Positions 8,448-17,089 are shown, counted from the first letter of the stretch. The stretch: DNA of 42,376 nt from WRKB01 sp031551145 (GCA_031551145.1 JAVBNZ010000040.1:1-42376), one strand, 5' to 3'. Notes: a model not told the origin generated them from the sequence alone. Numbers and translations are program-made.

Positions 8448-9409
8448 ATGCCCCCTGTACTCTCTTTACCACCGTAAAAGCCTTTGCCGGGCATAACCGC
8501 ATCATTCAGCGCAATGCCCTGCGCAATTGGCGAACCTTGGGTCTGCCGGGCATCATTCTGGGCAATGACGCCGGCGCGGCGGAAGCCGCAGAGGAATTCG
8601 GCCTGCTTCATATCGCGGATATCAAAAAAACCGAACACGGAACACCGCTGTTAAGCGACATGTTCGTGAAAGCCCAGGAAGCCGCAACTACGCCCCTTGT
8701 CTGCTGCATCAACGCGGACATTCTTCTTCCTCCCACTTTTCTCACGGCTCTGGAAGCCGCCTCACTGCGCTGGGAACGCTTTCTCATGCTCGGCCAACGC
8801 TGGGACATAGATATCGACGAAGAACTGCCCGCTGAAGCCGCGCGGCCGGAAGCGCTCGAAGCGCTGCGCAAAAAGCGGGGTACGTTGCACAGTCCCTGGG
8901 GCATGGATTATTTCGCCTTTCCGCGCGGCATGGTGCAAAATATGCCGCCCTTTGCCGTGGGCAGGCCGGGTTGGGATTTATGGCTTATCTGGAGCGTCGC
9001 CGCAGCGGGCATTCCCCTGCTCAACGCAACCCGGGGCGTGCCCGTGCTGCATCAAAATCATGGCTATGCACATGTTCCGTCCGGCCGTAAAGATACATAC
9101 TCCGGCCCGGAAGGCGACGTGAACATGCTTTTGAGCAGGCAAGACGCCCCTGAACTGCACACGGCGCAAGCGCACGCCTCGGTCTACAGAGCCGAGTGGC
9201 GTTTCGACGGAACCCGTATTATGCTGGACAACAGCTGGGGCCGCTTGTGGTGGTTCATCAAAAATAAAATGCGCTCGCAGGGCGTTAAGGGCTTATGCTT
9301 GGTTCTTCTGTGCGGCGTGCTGGGTTCTGAAAGATACGACGCCCTGCGGAAGAAATATCTGCAACTGCGCAAAGGCGACGCCGCTCCTCCGGCAAAGCCG
9401 GAAATATAA
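8444..9409 (+). CDS. Putative GT-A-type glycosyltransferase
   Basis: About 321 residues. The sequence starts with CTLFTTVKAFAGHNRIIQRN, has LVCCINADILLPPTFLTAL where a GT-A fold would carry its DxD-like acidic turn (NAD), then GMDYFAFPRGM and GWDLWLIWSVAAAGIPLL. I recognise the overall pattern from uncharacterised transferase-like proteins but cannot give a family number. ATG 8444 overlaps the previous stop as ATGA; an in-frame ATG at 8426 lies inside the previous gene and has no ribosome site. The position between a methyltransferase and a GT8-like gene supports glycan assembly. Confidence 0.7.
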   Translation: MNAPCTLFTTVKAFAGHNRIIQRNALRNWRTLGLPGIILGNDAGAAEAAEEFGLLHIADIKKTEHGTPLLSDMFVKAQEAATTPLVCCINADILLPPTFLTALEAASLRWERFLMLGQRWDIDIDEELPAEAARPEALEALRKKRGTLHSPWGMDYFAFPRGMVQNMPPFAVGRPGWDLWLIWSVAAAGIPLLNATRGVPVLHQNHGYAHVPSGRKDTYSGPEGDVNMLLSRQDAPELHTAQAHASVYRAEWRFDGTRIMLDNSWGRLWWFIKNKMRSQGVKGLCLVLLCGVLGSERYDALRKKYLQLRKGDAAPPAKPEI

Positions 9410-9436
9410 ACCGGTGCAAATCGCACGATAGCCGCC

Positions 9437-10486
9437 ATGCTGAACTTCTGCACCCTGTTCGATTCAGCCTTCCTGCATTACGGGCTGGCCCTGCACGCTT
9501 CGCTGATGCGGCACTGCCCCGCTTTTCACCTCTATCTCTTCGCGTTTGACGAAGCCTGCCGCCGGCGTCTTCTTGAATTGAAGCTCGCCCACGTCACGGT
9601 GGTTTCCCTTGAGGAGTTTGAGGACGAGGATCTGCTGCGCATCAAGCCCACACGCACGCGCGGGGAATATTGCTGGACCTGCGCCTCTTCCACTATCCGC
9701 TGGTGCTTGAAAACCTTCCACCTCAACCACTGCACCTATCTGGACGCCGATCTGTATTTTTACGCCGACCCCTCCCCCCTGCTCGAAGAACTGGGCGAGG
9801 CCCATGTTTCCCTCATATCGCACCGCTACGCCCCCCGGTACGACCAATCCGCGACCAGCGGCATATATTGCGTGCAGTTCATGACTTTCAGGAACACGCC
9901 CAAAGGGCTGCGCGTGCTGGAATGGTGGCGATCCGCCTGCCTCGAATGGTGTTATAACCGCATGGAGGACGGCAAATTCGGCGATCAGAAATACCTGGAC
10001 GACTGGCCGGAGCGTTTCGCGGGCGCGGTGCGGGTTCTGGAGCACGAAGGCGGAGGGCTCGCGGCCTGGAATCTGGACAACTATAGCTACGCCGACGGCT
10101 TTGTGACCAATATCCGTACCGGCAGGCGTTTTCCGCTCATTTTCTTCCATTTTCACAACGTAAAAAACGACGGAAACGACCTGCGCCTGGGCGGGTATTT
10201 TCTGGCTCCCGAACTCTACGAGCAGTTGTACCATCCCTATCTTGCGGAACTGCGGCGCATGCGGGCGCTGCACGCCGCCGCGCCTCCGCCGCCCCTGCTC
10301 TCCCCGGCGGCCTACCGCTTCTGCAGGGCGTTCGACCGCTTCAAAATCGTCAACGATATCCGCCTGGGCGGGTCGCCCGTTGCCTTGCTCGTACGCATCC
10401 TGTATAGAAATGCTCGGCACTGTGCCGGAAATTTACTGCGACGGCTCGGCGTACGCCGCTCCCCCCGCGCTGAGGATTCAGTATGA
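9437..10486 (+). CDS. GT8-like glycosyltransferase, second paralogue
   Basis: A 349-residue paralogue of the protein at 6505-7467. Both begin with a short FCT(Y/L)FD strand, have a DAD motif (here YLDADLYFYADP, residues 103-105), and share CLEWCYNRMEDGKFGDQKYL and GGLAAWNLDNY. It is longer at the C-terminus, with a Pro/Ala-rich linker (AAPPPPLLSPAA) and a basic helical tail that may bring it to the membrane (inference). The gene starts 27 nt after the previous stop and ends in an ATGA overlap with the next gene. The pair probably arose by duplication and may add successive sugars. Confidence 0.83.
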   Translation: MLNFCTLFDSAFLHYGLALHASLMRHCPAFHLYLFAFDEACRRRLLELKLAHVTVVSLEEFEDEDLLRIKPTRTRGEYCWTCASSTIRWCLKTFHLNHCTYLDADLYFYADPSPLLEELGEAHVSLISHRYAPRYDQSATSGIYCVQFMTFRNTPKGLRVLEWWRSACLEWCYNRMEDGKFGDQKYLDDWPERFAGAVRVLEHEGGGLAAWNLDNYSYADGFVTNIRTGRRFPLIFFHFHNVKNDGNDLRLGGYFLAPELYEQLYHPYLAELRRMRALHAAAPPPPLLSPAAYRFCRAFDRFKIVNDIRLGGSPVALLVRILYRNARHCAGNLLRRLGVRRSPRAEDSV

Positions 10487-11466
10487 CCTCACCTTTTCGC
10501 AATAAAAACGTCCTCATCACCGGCGGTCTGGGATTCATCGGCTCCAATCTCGCCATACGCCTGCTGCACGAAGGCGCGCGCGTCACCCTGGTCGACAGCC
10601 TCATTCCCGAATACGGCGGGAACATGCTCAATATCCGGGGATACGAGCGGGATGTGCGCGTCAACATCTCGGATGTGCGCGACAGCCACGGCCTGCGGCA
10701 CCTTCTGAAGGGGCAGGACTACCTGTTCAATCTGGCCGGCCAGACCAGCCATATGGACTCCATGGCGCGCCCGTTCACGGATCTGGAGATCAACTGCACG
10801 GCCCAACTCGCCATCCTGGAAAGCTGCCGCGAGGTAAATCCGGATATCGTCACCGTTTTCGCCGGCACCCGCCAGATCTACGGCCGGCCGGACTATCTGC
10901 CGGTGGATGAAAAGCATCCCGTCCGCCCCGTGGATGTCAACGGCATCAACAAAACCGCCGGGGAATGGTATCACATCCTCTATCATCAGGTGTACGGCCT
11001 GCGCTGCTGTTCCCTGCGCCTCACCAACACCATCGGGCCGCGCATGCGTATTAAGGACGCCCGCCAGACATTCGTGGGGATCTGGGTGCGTCTGGTGCTG
11101 GAAGGCAAACCCTTTGAAATCTGGGGCGGAGAGCAGTTGCGCGACTTCACCTATGTGGACGACTGCGTTGAGGCGCTGCTCCTGGCCGCCTCTCCGAAAG
11201 CGGCGGGCGGCATTTACAATCTCGGCGGCACAGAGGTGCTGAGCCTGAAGGCGCTGGGAGATATGCTGCTTGCGGCCGCCGGCAGGGGCGAATACGTGAT
11301 CCGGGAATTTCCGGAAGACCGCAAGCGCATCGACATCGGCGATTATTACTCCAGTTGCGGATTGATCGAAAAAGAGCTCGGCTGGCGGCCGGTGACGCCG
11401 ATGCGCGAAGCTCTGGAAAAAACCCTGGCCTATTTCGCCCCCTGCCTGAAGGAGTATTGCCGGTGA
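10483..11466 (+). CDS. NAD-dependent epimerase/dehydratase-family protein, atypical active site
   Basis: An extended SDR of 327 residues with NAD motif TGGLGFIGSN and FNLAGQTSHMDSM, as in UDP-sugar 4-epimerases and dehydratases. The catalytic YxxxK is replaced by NGINK (in VDVNGINKTAGEWYH): Lys is kept and Tyr is Asn. I have seen this NGINK form in a subfamily of LPS-cluster epimerase-like proteins, so it is probably not a simple mutation. GAGG about 7 nt upstream supports ATG 10483, which overlaps the previous stop. It probably acts on a nucleotide sugar used by this cluster, perhaps the one later aminated by the next gene product. Its exact reaction is open. Confidence 0.85.
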   Translation: MTSPFRNKNVLITGGLGFIGSNLAIRLLHEGARVTLVDSLIPEYGGNMLNIRGYERDVRVNISDVRDSHGLRHLLKGQDYLFNLAGQTSHMDSMARPFTDLEINCTAQLAILESCREVNPDIVTVFAGTRQIYGRPDYLPVDEKHPVRPVDVNGINKTAGEWYHILYHQVYGLRCCSLRLTNTIGPRMRIKDARQTFVGIWVRLVLEGKPFEIWGGEQLRDFTYVDDCVEALLLAASPKAAGGIYNLGGTEVLSLKALGDMLLAAAGRGEYVIREFPEDRKRIDIGDYYSSCGLIEKELGWRPVTPMREALEKTLAYFAPCLKEYCR

Positions 11467-12599
11467 TACCGCTCTCGTACCCCAAATACGGCTGGGACAC
11501 GCAAAAAGACGAGCTTGAAGCCGCCGCGCGACGCGTCATGGAAAGCGGCTGGTATATTCTGGGCGAGGAATGCCGCGCCTTTGAAAAGGAATTCGCCGCC
11601 TTCCTCGGCCTGCCCCATGCGCTCGGCGTCGCCAACGGCACGGACGCCGTGGAACTGGCCCTGCGCGCCTGCGGGGTGACGGCGCATTCTTTGGTCGTCA
11701 CCGTGTCCCACACCGCCGTGGCCACGGTTTCCGCAATCGAGCGCATCGGCGCCACGCCCGTTCTGGTGGATGTGGACGAAAGCAGCTACACCATGTCCCC
11801 GCAAAGCCTGCAAGAAACGCTGGATGCCGCGCGTGCCGGATCTTACGGAAAAAGCGCGCGGATAAGCGCCGTGGTGCCCGTGCATCTCTACGGACAATGC
11901 GCGGATATGGACGCCCTGCTCGCCCTCGCGGGCGACATTCCCGTTATTGAAGACTGCGCCCAGGCCCACGGAGCGCGGTATAAGGGAAAAATCGCGGGAA
12001 GCATGGGGCAGGCCGCTTCTTTCAGCTTTTATCCAACGAAAAACCTCGGCGCGTTCGGGGACGGCGGCGCGGTCTGCACATCCCGGCAATCCGCGGCTGA
12101 GCAGGTGGCGCTGCTCAGGCAATACGGCTGGAAAACGCGCTATGAAAGCTGCATCAGCGGCGTCAATTCCCGCCTGGACGAACTTCAGTCCGCTTTTTTG
12201 CGTGTGCGTCTGCGCCGACTGGAGCGGGAAAACGCCCGGCGGCGCGCCCTGGCCGCGCTGTATGCAAAGGGACTTTCCGACATACCCGGCCTGCGCCTGC
12301 CCAAGCCGGGCTCAGACTACGAGCACGTATACCATCTTTATGTCGTGCGCCTGACGGGCGCATCAGGCGCGCGCGACCGCCTGGCGGAGCACCTGCGGGC
12401 GCAGGGCATGGGCACGGGCATCCATTATCCGTTGCCGGTACATCAACAGGAAGCCTATGCGGGAAAGATCGCCCTCGCCCCCTCAGGCCTGCCCGCAACG
12501 GAAGCGCTGTGCCCTGAAATTCTCAGCCTGCCCATGTACCCAGGCCTGAATGACGAGGATGTCGCTCGGGTCTGCGCCGCGATACGCGCGTTTTTCTGA
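11463..12599 (+). CDS. DegT/DnrJ/EryC1/StrS-family sugar aminotransferase
   Basis: A 378-residue PLP-dependent aminotransferase of nucleotide keto-sugars. Motifs visible are GVANGTDAVELAL (cofactor phosphate loop), VPVHLYGQCADMD, VIEDCAQAHGA (PLP-phasing Asp), and SFYPTKNLGAFGDGG with the Schiff-base Lys at about 193. It makes an amino sugar at a keto position (family knowledge). AAGGAG at 11449-11454 lies 8 nt before GTG 11463, and GTGA overlaps the previous stop. The open frame extends upstream to 11355, but that part is a shadow of the epimerase gene. It is the last gene of the + strand cluster; the next gene converges 8 nt downstream. Confidence 0.92.
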   Translation: MIPLSYPKYGWDTQKDELEAAARRVMESGWYILGEECRAFEKEFAAFLGLPHALGVANGTDAVELALRACGVTAHSLVVTVSHTAVATVSAIERIGATPVLVDVDESSYTMSPQSLQETLDAARAGSYGKSARISAVVPVHLYGQCADMDALLALAGDIPVIEDCAQAHGARYKGKIAGSMGQAASFSFYPTKNLGAFGDGGAVCTSRQSAAEQVALLRQYGWKTRYESCISGVNSRLDELQSAFLRVRLRRLERENARRRALAALYAKGLSDIPGLRLPKPGSDYEHVYHLYVVRLTGASGARDRLAEHLRAQGMGTGIHYPLPVHQQEAYAGKIALAPSGLPATEALCPEILSLPMYPGLNDEDVARVCAAIRAFF

Positions 12600-12607
12600 C
12601 TTATTTA

Positions 12608-13429
12608 TTACACCGCCGCGGAAATGCCCGTGCCCCAAGGGGCCAGGGCGGTGACCGGCTGCGAGCCGGCCTGAGCGGCGGCGTAGATGGCGGCGGCGCG
12701 TTCCGGGCCGGGCCACGGAGCGTGCGCGCTTGAGACGGGATCGCGCCCCGTGCGGCCGGCGCTGCTCTGCCATGAGACGCCGTATTCCGTCGAGCCCACG
12801 CGCTCGTAGGCCGAGGCGGCGCGGGCGCGCTCCGTTGCGGACGCCGCGTCAACGGAAATTTTTGCTTCCCCGGAAATCCCCCGCGCTTCCTCCGCGCCTT
12901 CGCCAAGCCCGCCGACGCTCTTTGCGTCGCCGTCCCCGCCGTCTTCGCCTTCCGCATCCTCCTTCATCTTGTCGGTGCGGGCCTTGGTTTCCATGGCCGT
13001 GGCCTTGGCGGCTATGGCCTGGTCGGCGGCGGAAGGATTGGCCGGGGCCAGGGCGGCCCGGCGCACGGTGCGGGCTTTTTCCTCTGTGGCTTCCGGATCG
13101 TCGGGCACGGGAGAGGTATCAATGGGCACCGAGCCGCCGATGGCGTACTGACGCCCGTCCGGCCCGTTCTGATAGGTGAAGCTGGCCCCTCCGGCATGCT
13201 GCCCGCCGGCCGCGATGTGGGCCTGCTCGTGCGCGCGCACCTCGCGGTCGCGCTGCTGGAGTTTCTGCACCGCTTTTTCGGCCTCAGGGCTCAGGCGCAG
13301 AGTATCGCCCGACGCGCCGCGCGCGCCGGACCGCTGCTCCTGCTGCTCCTTCTTCTGGGAGTCCGCCCCGGCCGGCAGGCCGATCGAAGAGAGGCCCCCC
13401 AGGGCGCTGATGCCGATATCGTCGCTCAT
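12608..13429 (-). CDS. SprA-family putative metalloprotease
   Basis: A 273-residue protein with the zinc-peptidase motif HEQAH (residues 67-71) in REVRAHEQAHIAAGG, followed by SFTYQNGPDGRQYAIGGSVPID. This block is the hallmark of the SprA-related putative metalloprotease family. The N-terminus is Gln/Ser/Gly-rich and the C-terminal half is low-complexity Ala/Glu/Asp-rich and probably disordered, ending in a Trp/Pro segment. There is no signal peptide. On the - strand GGAG lies about 6 nt before the ATG at 13429. It converges with the polysaccharide cluster. The substrate and role of the family are not established, and a link to envelope glycans is only positional. Confidence 0.8.
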   Translation of the reverse strand: MSDDIGISALGGLSSIGLPAGADSQKKEQQEQRSGARGASGDTLRLSPEAEKAVQKLQQRDREVRAHEQAHIAAGGQHAGGASFTYQNGPDGRQYAIGGSVPIDTSPVPDDPEATEEKARTVRRAALAPANPSAADQAIAAKATAMETKARTDKMKEDAEGEDGGDGDAKSVGGLGEGAEEARGISGEAKISVDAASATERARAASAYERVGSTEYGVSWQSSAGRTGRDPVSSAHAPWPGPERAAAIYAAAQAGSQPVTALAPWGTGISAAV

Positions 13430-13591
13430 ATACCGCTCCGCAGGGATTTATCCGACATCCCCGCTATGAAATTGCCGCAAAAATACTTCGAGGATTTTAC
13501 TCCTATCGGTCATATCGGACAAGAGGTGAGAAAACTTTAGGCCCCAAGATTAGAGTTGAAAAAATATTTTTTTGCTGCAAGCATTCGGGCC

Positions 13592-13906
13592 ATGAACGAC
13601 TCCCCACGCCGCCGCAAAGCCCGTAAGCCCGGCCCCGCGCTGCCCGCGCCGGCGCAAAGCCTGCGCTTTCTCGTGCGGCTCGCGCCGCGGGATGTGGGCA
13701 TGTTCCGCTTTCTGCTCGAAGCTTATGACAATCTGGCCTATTTTACCGTGCTGGAGCCCGCGACCTGCCTGCTGCTCGTCGTCTGCTCCCCTCATCAGGA
13801 ACAGGCCGCGCGCGCCTGCCTGGACGCCATAGGCAGCCGCGTGCCGCTCACATACACGCTTCGTCCCTGTTTCGGGGCGGGCTTTGAACCCGGTGGCGTC
13901 CCATGA
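13592..13906 (+). CDS. DUF4911 domain protein
   Basis: A protein of about 104 residues. A short basic N-terminus (RRRKARKPG) is followed by LRFLVRLAPRDVGMFRFLLEAYDNLAYFTVLE, the pattern I associate with DUF4911 proteins of deltaproteobacteria, which read like a small ACT-type or ferredoxin-like alpha/beta fold. No function is established. ATG 13592 is preferred; the frame is open back to a TTG at 13556, but that has no ribosome site. Its stop overlaps the start of the lipoprotein gene (ATGA at 13903-13906), so the two are probably co-translated. Confidence 0.65.
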   Translation: MNDSPRRRKARKPGPALPAPAQSLRFLVRLAPRDVGMFRFLLEAYDNLAYFTVLEPATCLLLVVCSPHQEQAARACLDAIGSRVPLTYTLRPCFGAGFEPGGVP

Positions 13907-14559
13907 ACGCCCCGATGCGCGGCAGGGCGCGCGCCTGCCTGACGGTTCTGTTCATTGCCCTGTTCGCCCTTTGTGGCTGCGCGCAGCATTCCGATCCCGT
14001 TCCGACTCTGCCCGTTGTCCCTGACGTCAGCCTGCGCGGGGACGCGCCGCGCACCGTGTTTGCGGAAGTATACGACGATTCCGGCAAAATCCCGGCGCTG
14101 CGCTCCCTGATCATCACCACGCTCCAGAGCCGGGGATGGTCGCTCGCCAAGGATCGCGAGAGCGCGGGCTACGTTCTGGACGTCCGCATCCTCTCCGTTG
14201 TCGCTGCTCCCTGGTACGCGGACACGGGCGCTTCTTACGGGAGCCTGCCTGCCCTCTTCGCGGGCCTGGCCGTGGGTTCGGGCTACGGCTACGGCGGGCG
14301 ATCCGGCGTGGGCGTGGGAGTGGGCCTGGGCTTTCCGATCTATGACAACTCCGTCCCGGCGGCCTCCACATATGAAAATCTCTATACCGCCGCAGCCGAA
14401 CTCACCATAGGAGAACGTACCGGGGGCGAACGCGCGCCGACCGGCCGCGAAAGCCACAACGCGCGCTTCGCCGTCAGCGCCGTCGAGAGGTACGAAGTCA
14501 ACGCCCTGCCCGTTCTGGCAGATCGACTGGCCGCGACCATCTGCACCGTGTTGCCGTAG
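13903..14559 (+). CDS. TraT-like outer-membrane lipoprotein
   Basis: A 218-residue predicted lipoprotein. A basic N-terminus and hydrophobic core (ACLTVLFIALFALCGC) end in a lipobox-like LCGC with the acylated Cys at about residue 26. Then come RTVFAEVYDDSGKIPALRSL and LQSRGWSLAKDRESAGYVLDV, a tube-forming pattern as in TraT complement-resistance/surface-exclusion proteins, and a Gly-rich stretch (GSGYGYGGRSGVGVGVGLGF) like the TraT hydrophobic segment. The family forms oligomeric surface lipoproteins. Overlap with the upstream DUF4911 gene suggests an operon. It ends 27 nt before the convergent ligase-like gene. Confidence 0.72.
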   Translation: MNAPMRGRARACLTVLFIALFALCGCAQHSDPVPTLPVVPDVSLRGDAPRTVFAEVYDDSGKIPALRSLIITTLQSRGWSLAKDRESAGYVLDVRILSVVAAPWYADTGASYGSLPALFAGLAVGSGYGYGGRSGVGVGVGLGFPIYDNSVPAASTYENLYTAAAELTIGERTGGERAPTGRESHNARFAVSAVERYEVNALPVLADRLAATICTVLP

Positions 14560-14586
14560 GCACTGCCCGAGGTTTTCGAAACTCGT

Positions 14587-15759
14587 TTACGCGGTGGAAT
14601 AATCGTCGAAATAGCCCTGGATGAGCACAACGGGCGTGCCCTTGTCGCCGCTGCCGCTGATGAGGTCGCACAGGCTGCCCAACAGATCCACGTAGTTGCG
14701 CGGGGTGGTGCCGGCATTGAACGTCTCGCCCTCGTCCCGATTTTTGGCGCGGATCATGTCCACAACGGCGGCGGTTTTATCCACGCCGTCCATGTGGTGG
14801 AAGAGGGTGTCGGCCAGCAGCTTGATCTTGATTTCCCTGGGTCTGCCGGTCAGCCCCTGCGTAAAGGCCGGAGAAACCACGGGATCGGCCAGTTCCCAAA
14901 TGCCTGCCAGCGGGTCTTTAAACGCGCCGTCGCCGTAGATCAGCACTTCGGGCGCGGTGTCGCAGCGTTTCGCAATGCGCTCGCGCACCCGGCACACAAA
15001 ATCGTCGCAGTCGCGCGGAAAAAGCTTGAGCACCTCATCGCCCGAAAGGTTGGAACCGAGAATGCCGTAGTGGGGATTGTGTCCGCTGTCTCCCACGGGT
15101 GCGGATAAAACGTCGCAGAGCGTGAACACGCTTTGCGCGCCGGCCTTGAGCAGGCGCTTTTTCGTGAGCATGCGGGTGTGGATTTCGCCCACCAGCACGT
15201 GCGGGGTCAGGTCGAGCACGCGCCGGGGATCGTTGGAGAGCCAGACCTCGATGTTGTCGCCGGCTTTGCGGTAGAGATCGATATAGTCCAGGCCGGTGAA
15301 GGGGTGGCTGTATTCGCCGGTGATTTCCCGGAAGCGCGCGGCGGCAAAGAGGGTTTCGCCGCTGTCGTGCAGGGCGTCCACGTCTTCGGGAGCCATGATC
15401 GGGTTGCCCACTTCGTCGCAGGGGTATTGCAGGAGCAGATGGACCTTTTTGGCCCCGCGCGAGATGCCCCTGAGGATGTTGAAAAACCTGTTGCGGCTGA
15501 GGATGGGGAAAACCACGCCCACTTCGCCGGAAGGGAATTTGCGGCGTATGTCCTCCGCGATGTGGTCGATGCCCGCGAAATTGCCCTGGGCTTTGGCGAC
15601 CAGAGCCTCGGTAATGCCCACCACGTCCGTGGGCCGCAGGATGAGGCGATGCGCGTCCAGCGCGCCGCGCAGGGAATCCGCCACTATGCCCGCCAGGTCG
15701 TCCCCCCGGCTGATAATGGGCAAACGCACCCCAAAAGCCTGCGTTCCGATGTGCCGCAT
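14587..15759 (-). CDS. Coenzyme F420-0:L-glutamate ligase-like protein
   Basis: 390 residues. The sequence matches the long bacterial version of the F420_ligase family that I know from anaerobes: VVGITEALVAKAQGN, VFPILSRNRFFNIL, HPFTGLDYIDLY, GILGSNLSGDEVLKLFPRDC, IYGDGAFKDPLAGIWELADP and LISGSGDKGTPVVLIQGYFD. True CofE/FbiB adds glutamates to F420, but organisms of this type are not known to make F420, so the real substrate is uncertain; a GTP-dependent amino-acid ligase is a guess. AAGGAGG sits just before the ATG at 15759, a strong ribosome site that settles the start. No partner genes of F420 synthesis are nearby. Confidence 0.82.
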   Translation of the reverse strand: MRHIGTQAFGVRLPIISRGDDLAGIVADSLRGALDAHRLILRPTDVVGITEALVAKAQGNFAGIDHIAEDIRRKFPSGEVGVVFPILSRNRFFNILRGISRGAKKVHLLLQYPCDEVGNPIMAPEDVDALHDSGETLFAAARFREITGEYSHPFTGLDYIDLYRKAGDNIEVWLSNDPRRVLDLTPHVLVGEIHTRMLTKKRLLKAGAQSVFTLCDVLSAPVGDSGHNPHYGILGSNLSGDEVLKLFPRDCDDFVCRVRERIAKRCDTAPEVLIYGDGAFKDPLAGIWELADPVVSPAFTQGLTGRPREIKIKLLADTLFHHMDGVDKTAAVVDMIRAKNRDEGETFNAGTTPRNYVDLLGSLCDLISGSGDKGTPVVLIQGYFDDYSTA

Positions 15760-15875
15760 GGAGCCTCCTTGCTGTGTAGGCGACCGGTTCAAGCGTGGAA
15801 AAACCGTAAGGAAAGCGGGGAAGCCCGCGCAAAACGATCGTATACCTACGCCGAATAAAAGAAAAGACCCCTTGA

Positions 15876-15942
15876 GGCCGGTGATGTGAAGTTTCGTTCA
15901 GCGGAGAAGGTTCGCCTGACGAAGTATTACGGCAAACCGGCC
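15876..15942. repeat. Inverted-repeat element copy A (degenerate), 3' of glf
   Basis: Outer arms GGCCGGT (15876-15882) and ACCGGCC (15936-15942) are perfect inverted repeats. Read on the - strand the first arm continues TTGCCGTAATACTTCGTCAG, closely matching the core of copies B-D (TTCGTCAGGC preceded by a CCGT-type block). The second arm is more diverged. It starts 7 nt after the glf stop and is read with the core arm first relative to glf. See copies B, C, D and E. Confidence 0.5.
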
Positions 15943-15949
15943 CGTTGCC

Positions 15950-17089
15950 CTACGCCTGTGCGTCGAGCAGGTTCCGCGCCGCCCGCGCCGCCTCCAGGCC
16001 GGCAAGCACGGCGTCGTCCATGTTCAGGTAGCGGAAAGCCCCCAGCCGGCCGGCAAAGATCGTGTCCGGCGCTTCGGCCCGCGCCAGGGCCTTGTATTCG
16101 GCATAGAGCTTCGCGGCGTCTTCCGTGAACACCGGATAATAGGGGATGGTGCGTCCGGGCTCGTGCGCCCTCGGATATTCCAGACTCACGGTGGTCTGCC
16201 CGCTCTCCTGCCCGGTGAGCTGCTTGTATTCGGCAATGCGCGTCCAGGGAATGCGCGCGTTGGGGTAATTGAGCACCGCGCTCGGCAGGTGGCGCGGCTG
16301 CGCATAATGCTGAAAATCGAAGTCCAGGCTGCGGTAGGGCAGCGCGCCCAGGCGGTGCCGGAAATACCCGTCGATCGTGCCGGTGTAAATATGCGCGCGT
16401 ATATCCGAAAATTCCTTCTCCCCTTCCGCGAGTGAGACCTTCAGACATAGGCTGATGCCCGGATGGTCGAGCATTTTATCGAACATGAGCGCGAAACCGT
16501 CGCGCGGCATGCACTGGAAATCGTCCTCAAAATACCGGTCGTCGCGGCTCACCCGCACGGGCACGCGCGCGGTCACGGCCGGATCGATCTCGGTGGGCGC
16601 AAGGCCCCACTGCTTTTGCGTGTAGCCGGCAAAGACCTCTTCATACACAAAATCCGCCAGATCCCGCAGGCAGGCATCCTTCGCCCCGCGCAACTCCAGT
16701 ATGGGAATTTTTCCGCCTTCGCCGCAACGCCGTATGAGCGCCTCTTCCATGCGCCGGGCGTCCCGCGCGCTGAAGCACATGCCCAGGCAGGTGAGATTGA
16801 ACGGCAGGGGAATGATGCGGTTCCGCACCAGGGCCGTCACCCTGTGCTCGTACGGCCGCCAGACCGTGAAGCGGGACAGAAAATCCACCACCTCCCGCTT
16901 CGAGGTGTGGAAAATGTGCGGTCCGTAGGGATGCACATACAGCCCGTGCGCATCCGGCGCGTCGCGGCAATTGCCGCCCGTATGATCCCGCTCCTCCAGC
17001 ACCAGCACCCGCAGGCCCACATCCGCCAGCGCCCGCGCCGCCGTTGCGCCCGTCATCCCCGCTCCGGCTATGAGCACGTCGTAGTTCAT
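15950..17089 (-). CDS. glf: UDP-galactopyranose mutase
   Basis: About 379 residues, the normal family length. A flavoprotein that interconverts UDP-galactopyranose and UDP-galactofuranose. The FAD-binding GAGMTGATAAR at the N-terminus is followed by VLVLEERDHTGGNC, HPYGPHIFHTSKREV, GYTQKQWGL and NYPNARIPWTRIAEYK, all characteristic, with the C-terminal NMDDAVLAGLEAAR. Two start codons 6 nt apart (17095, 17089) are possible; AAGGA sits about 9 nt before the second and too close to the first, so I chose 17089. It implies galactofuranose in the surface glycan. The neighbouring GT2 gene on the same strand may use related precursors. Inverted-repeat copies A and B flank it. Confidence 0.96.
   Translation of the reverse strand: MNYDVLIAGAGMTGATAARALADVGLRVLVLEERDHTGGNCRDAPDAHGLYVHPYGPHIFHTSKREVVDFLSRFTVWRPYEHRVTALVRNRIIPLPFNLTCLGMCFSARDARRMEEALIRRCGEGGKIPILELRGAKDACLRDLADFVYEEVFAGYTQKQWGLAPTEIDPAVTARVPVRVSRDDRYFEDDFQCMPRDGFALMFDKMLDHPGISLCLKVSLAEGEKEFSDIRAHIYTGTIDGYFRHRLGALPYRSLDFDFQHYAQPRHLPSAVLNYPNARIPWTRIAEYKQLTGQESGQTTVSLEYPRAHEPGRTIPYYPVFTEDAAKLYAEYKALARAEAPDTIFAGRLGAFRYLNMDDAVLAGLEAARAARNLLDAQA

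Noticed and set aside
14570..14585. Short hairpin around TTTTCGAAA between the lipoprotein and ligase-like genes
   Set aside because: The stem is only about 7 bp with a bulge and the U-run is weak; not called as a terminator.
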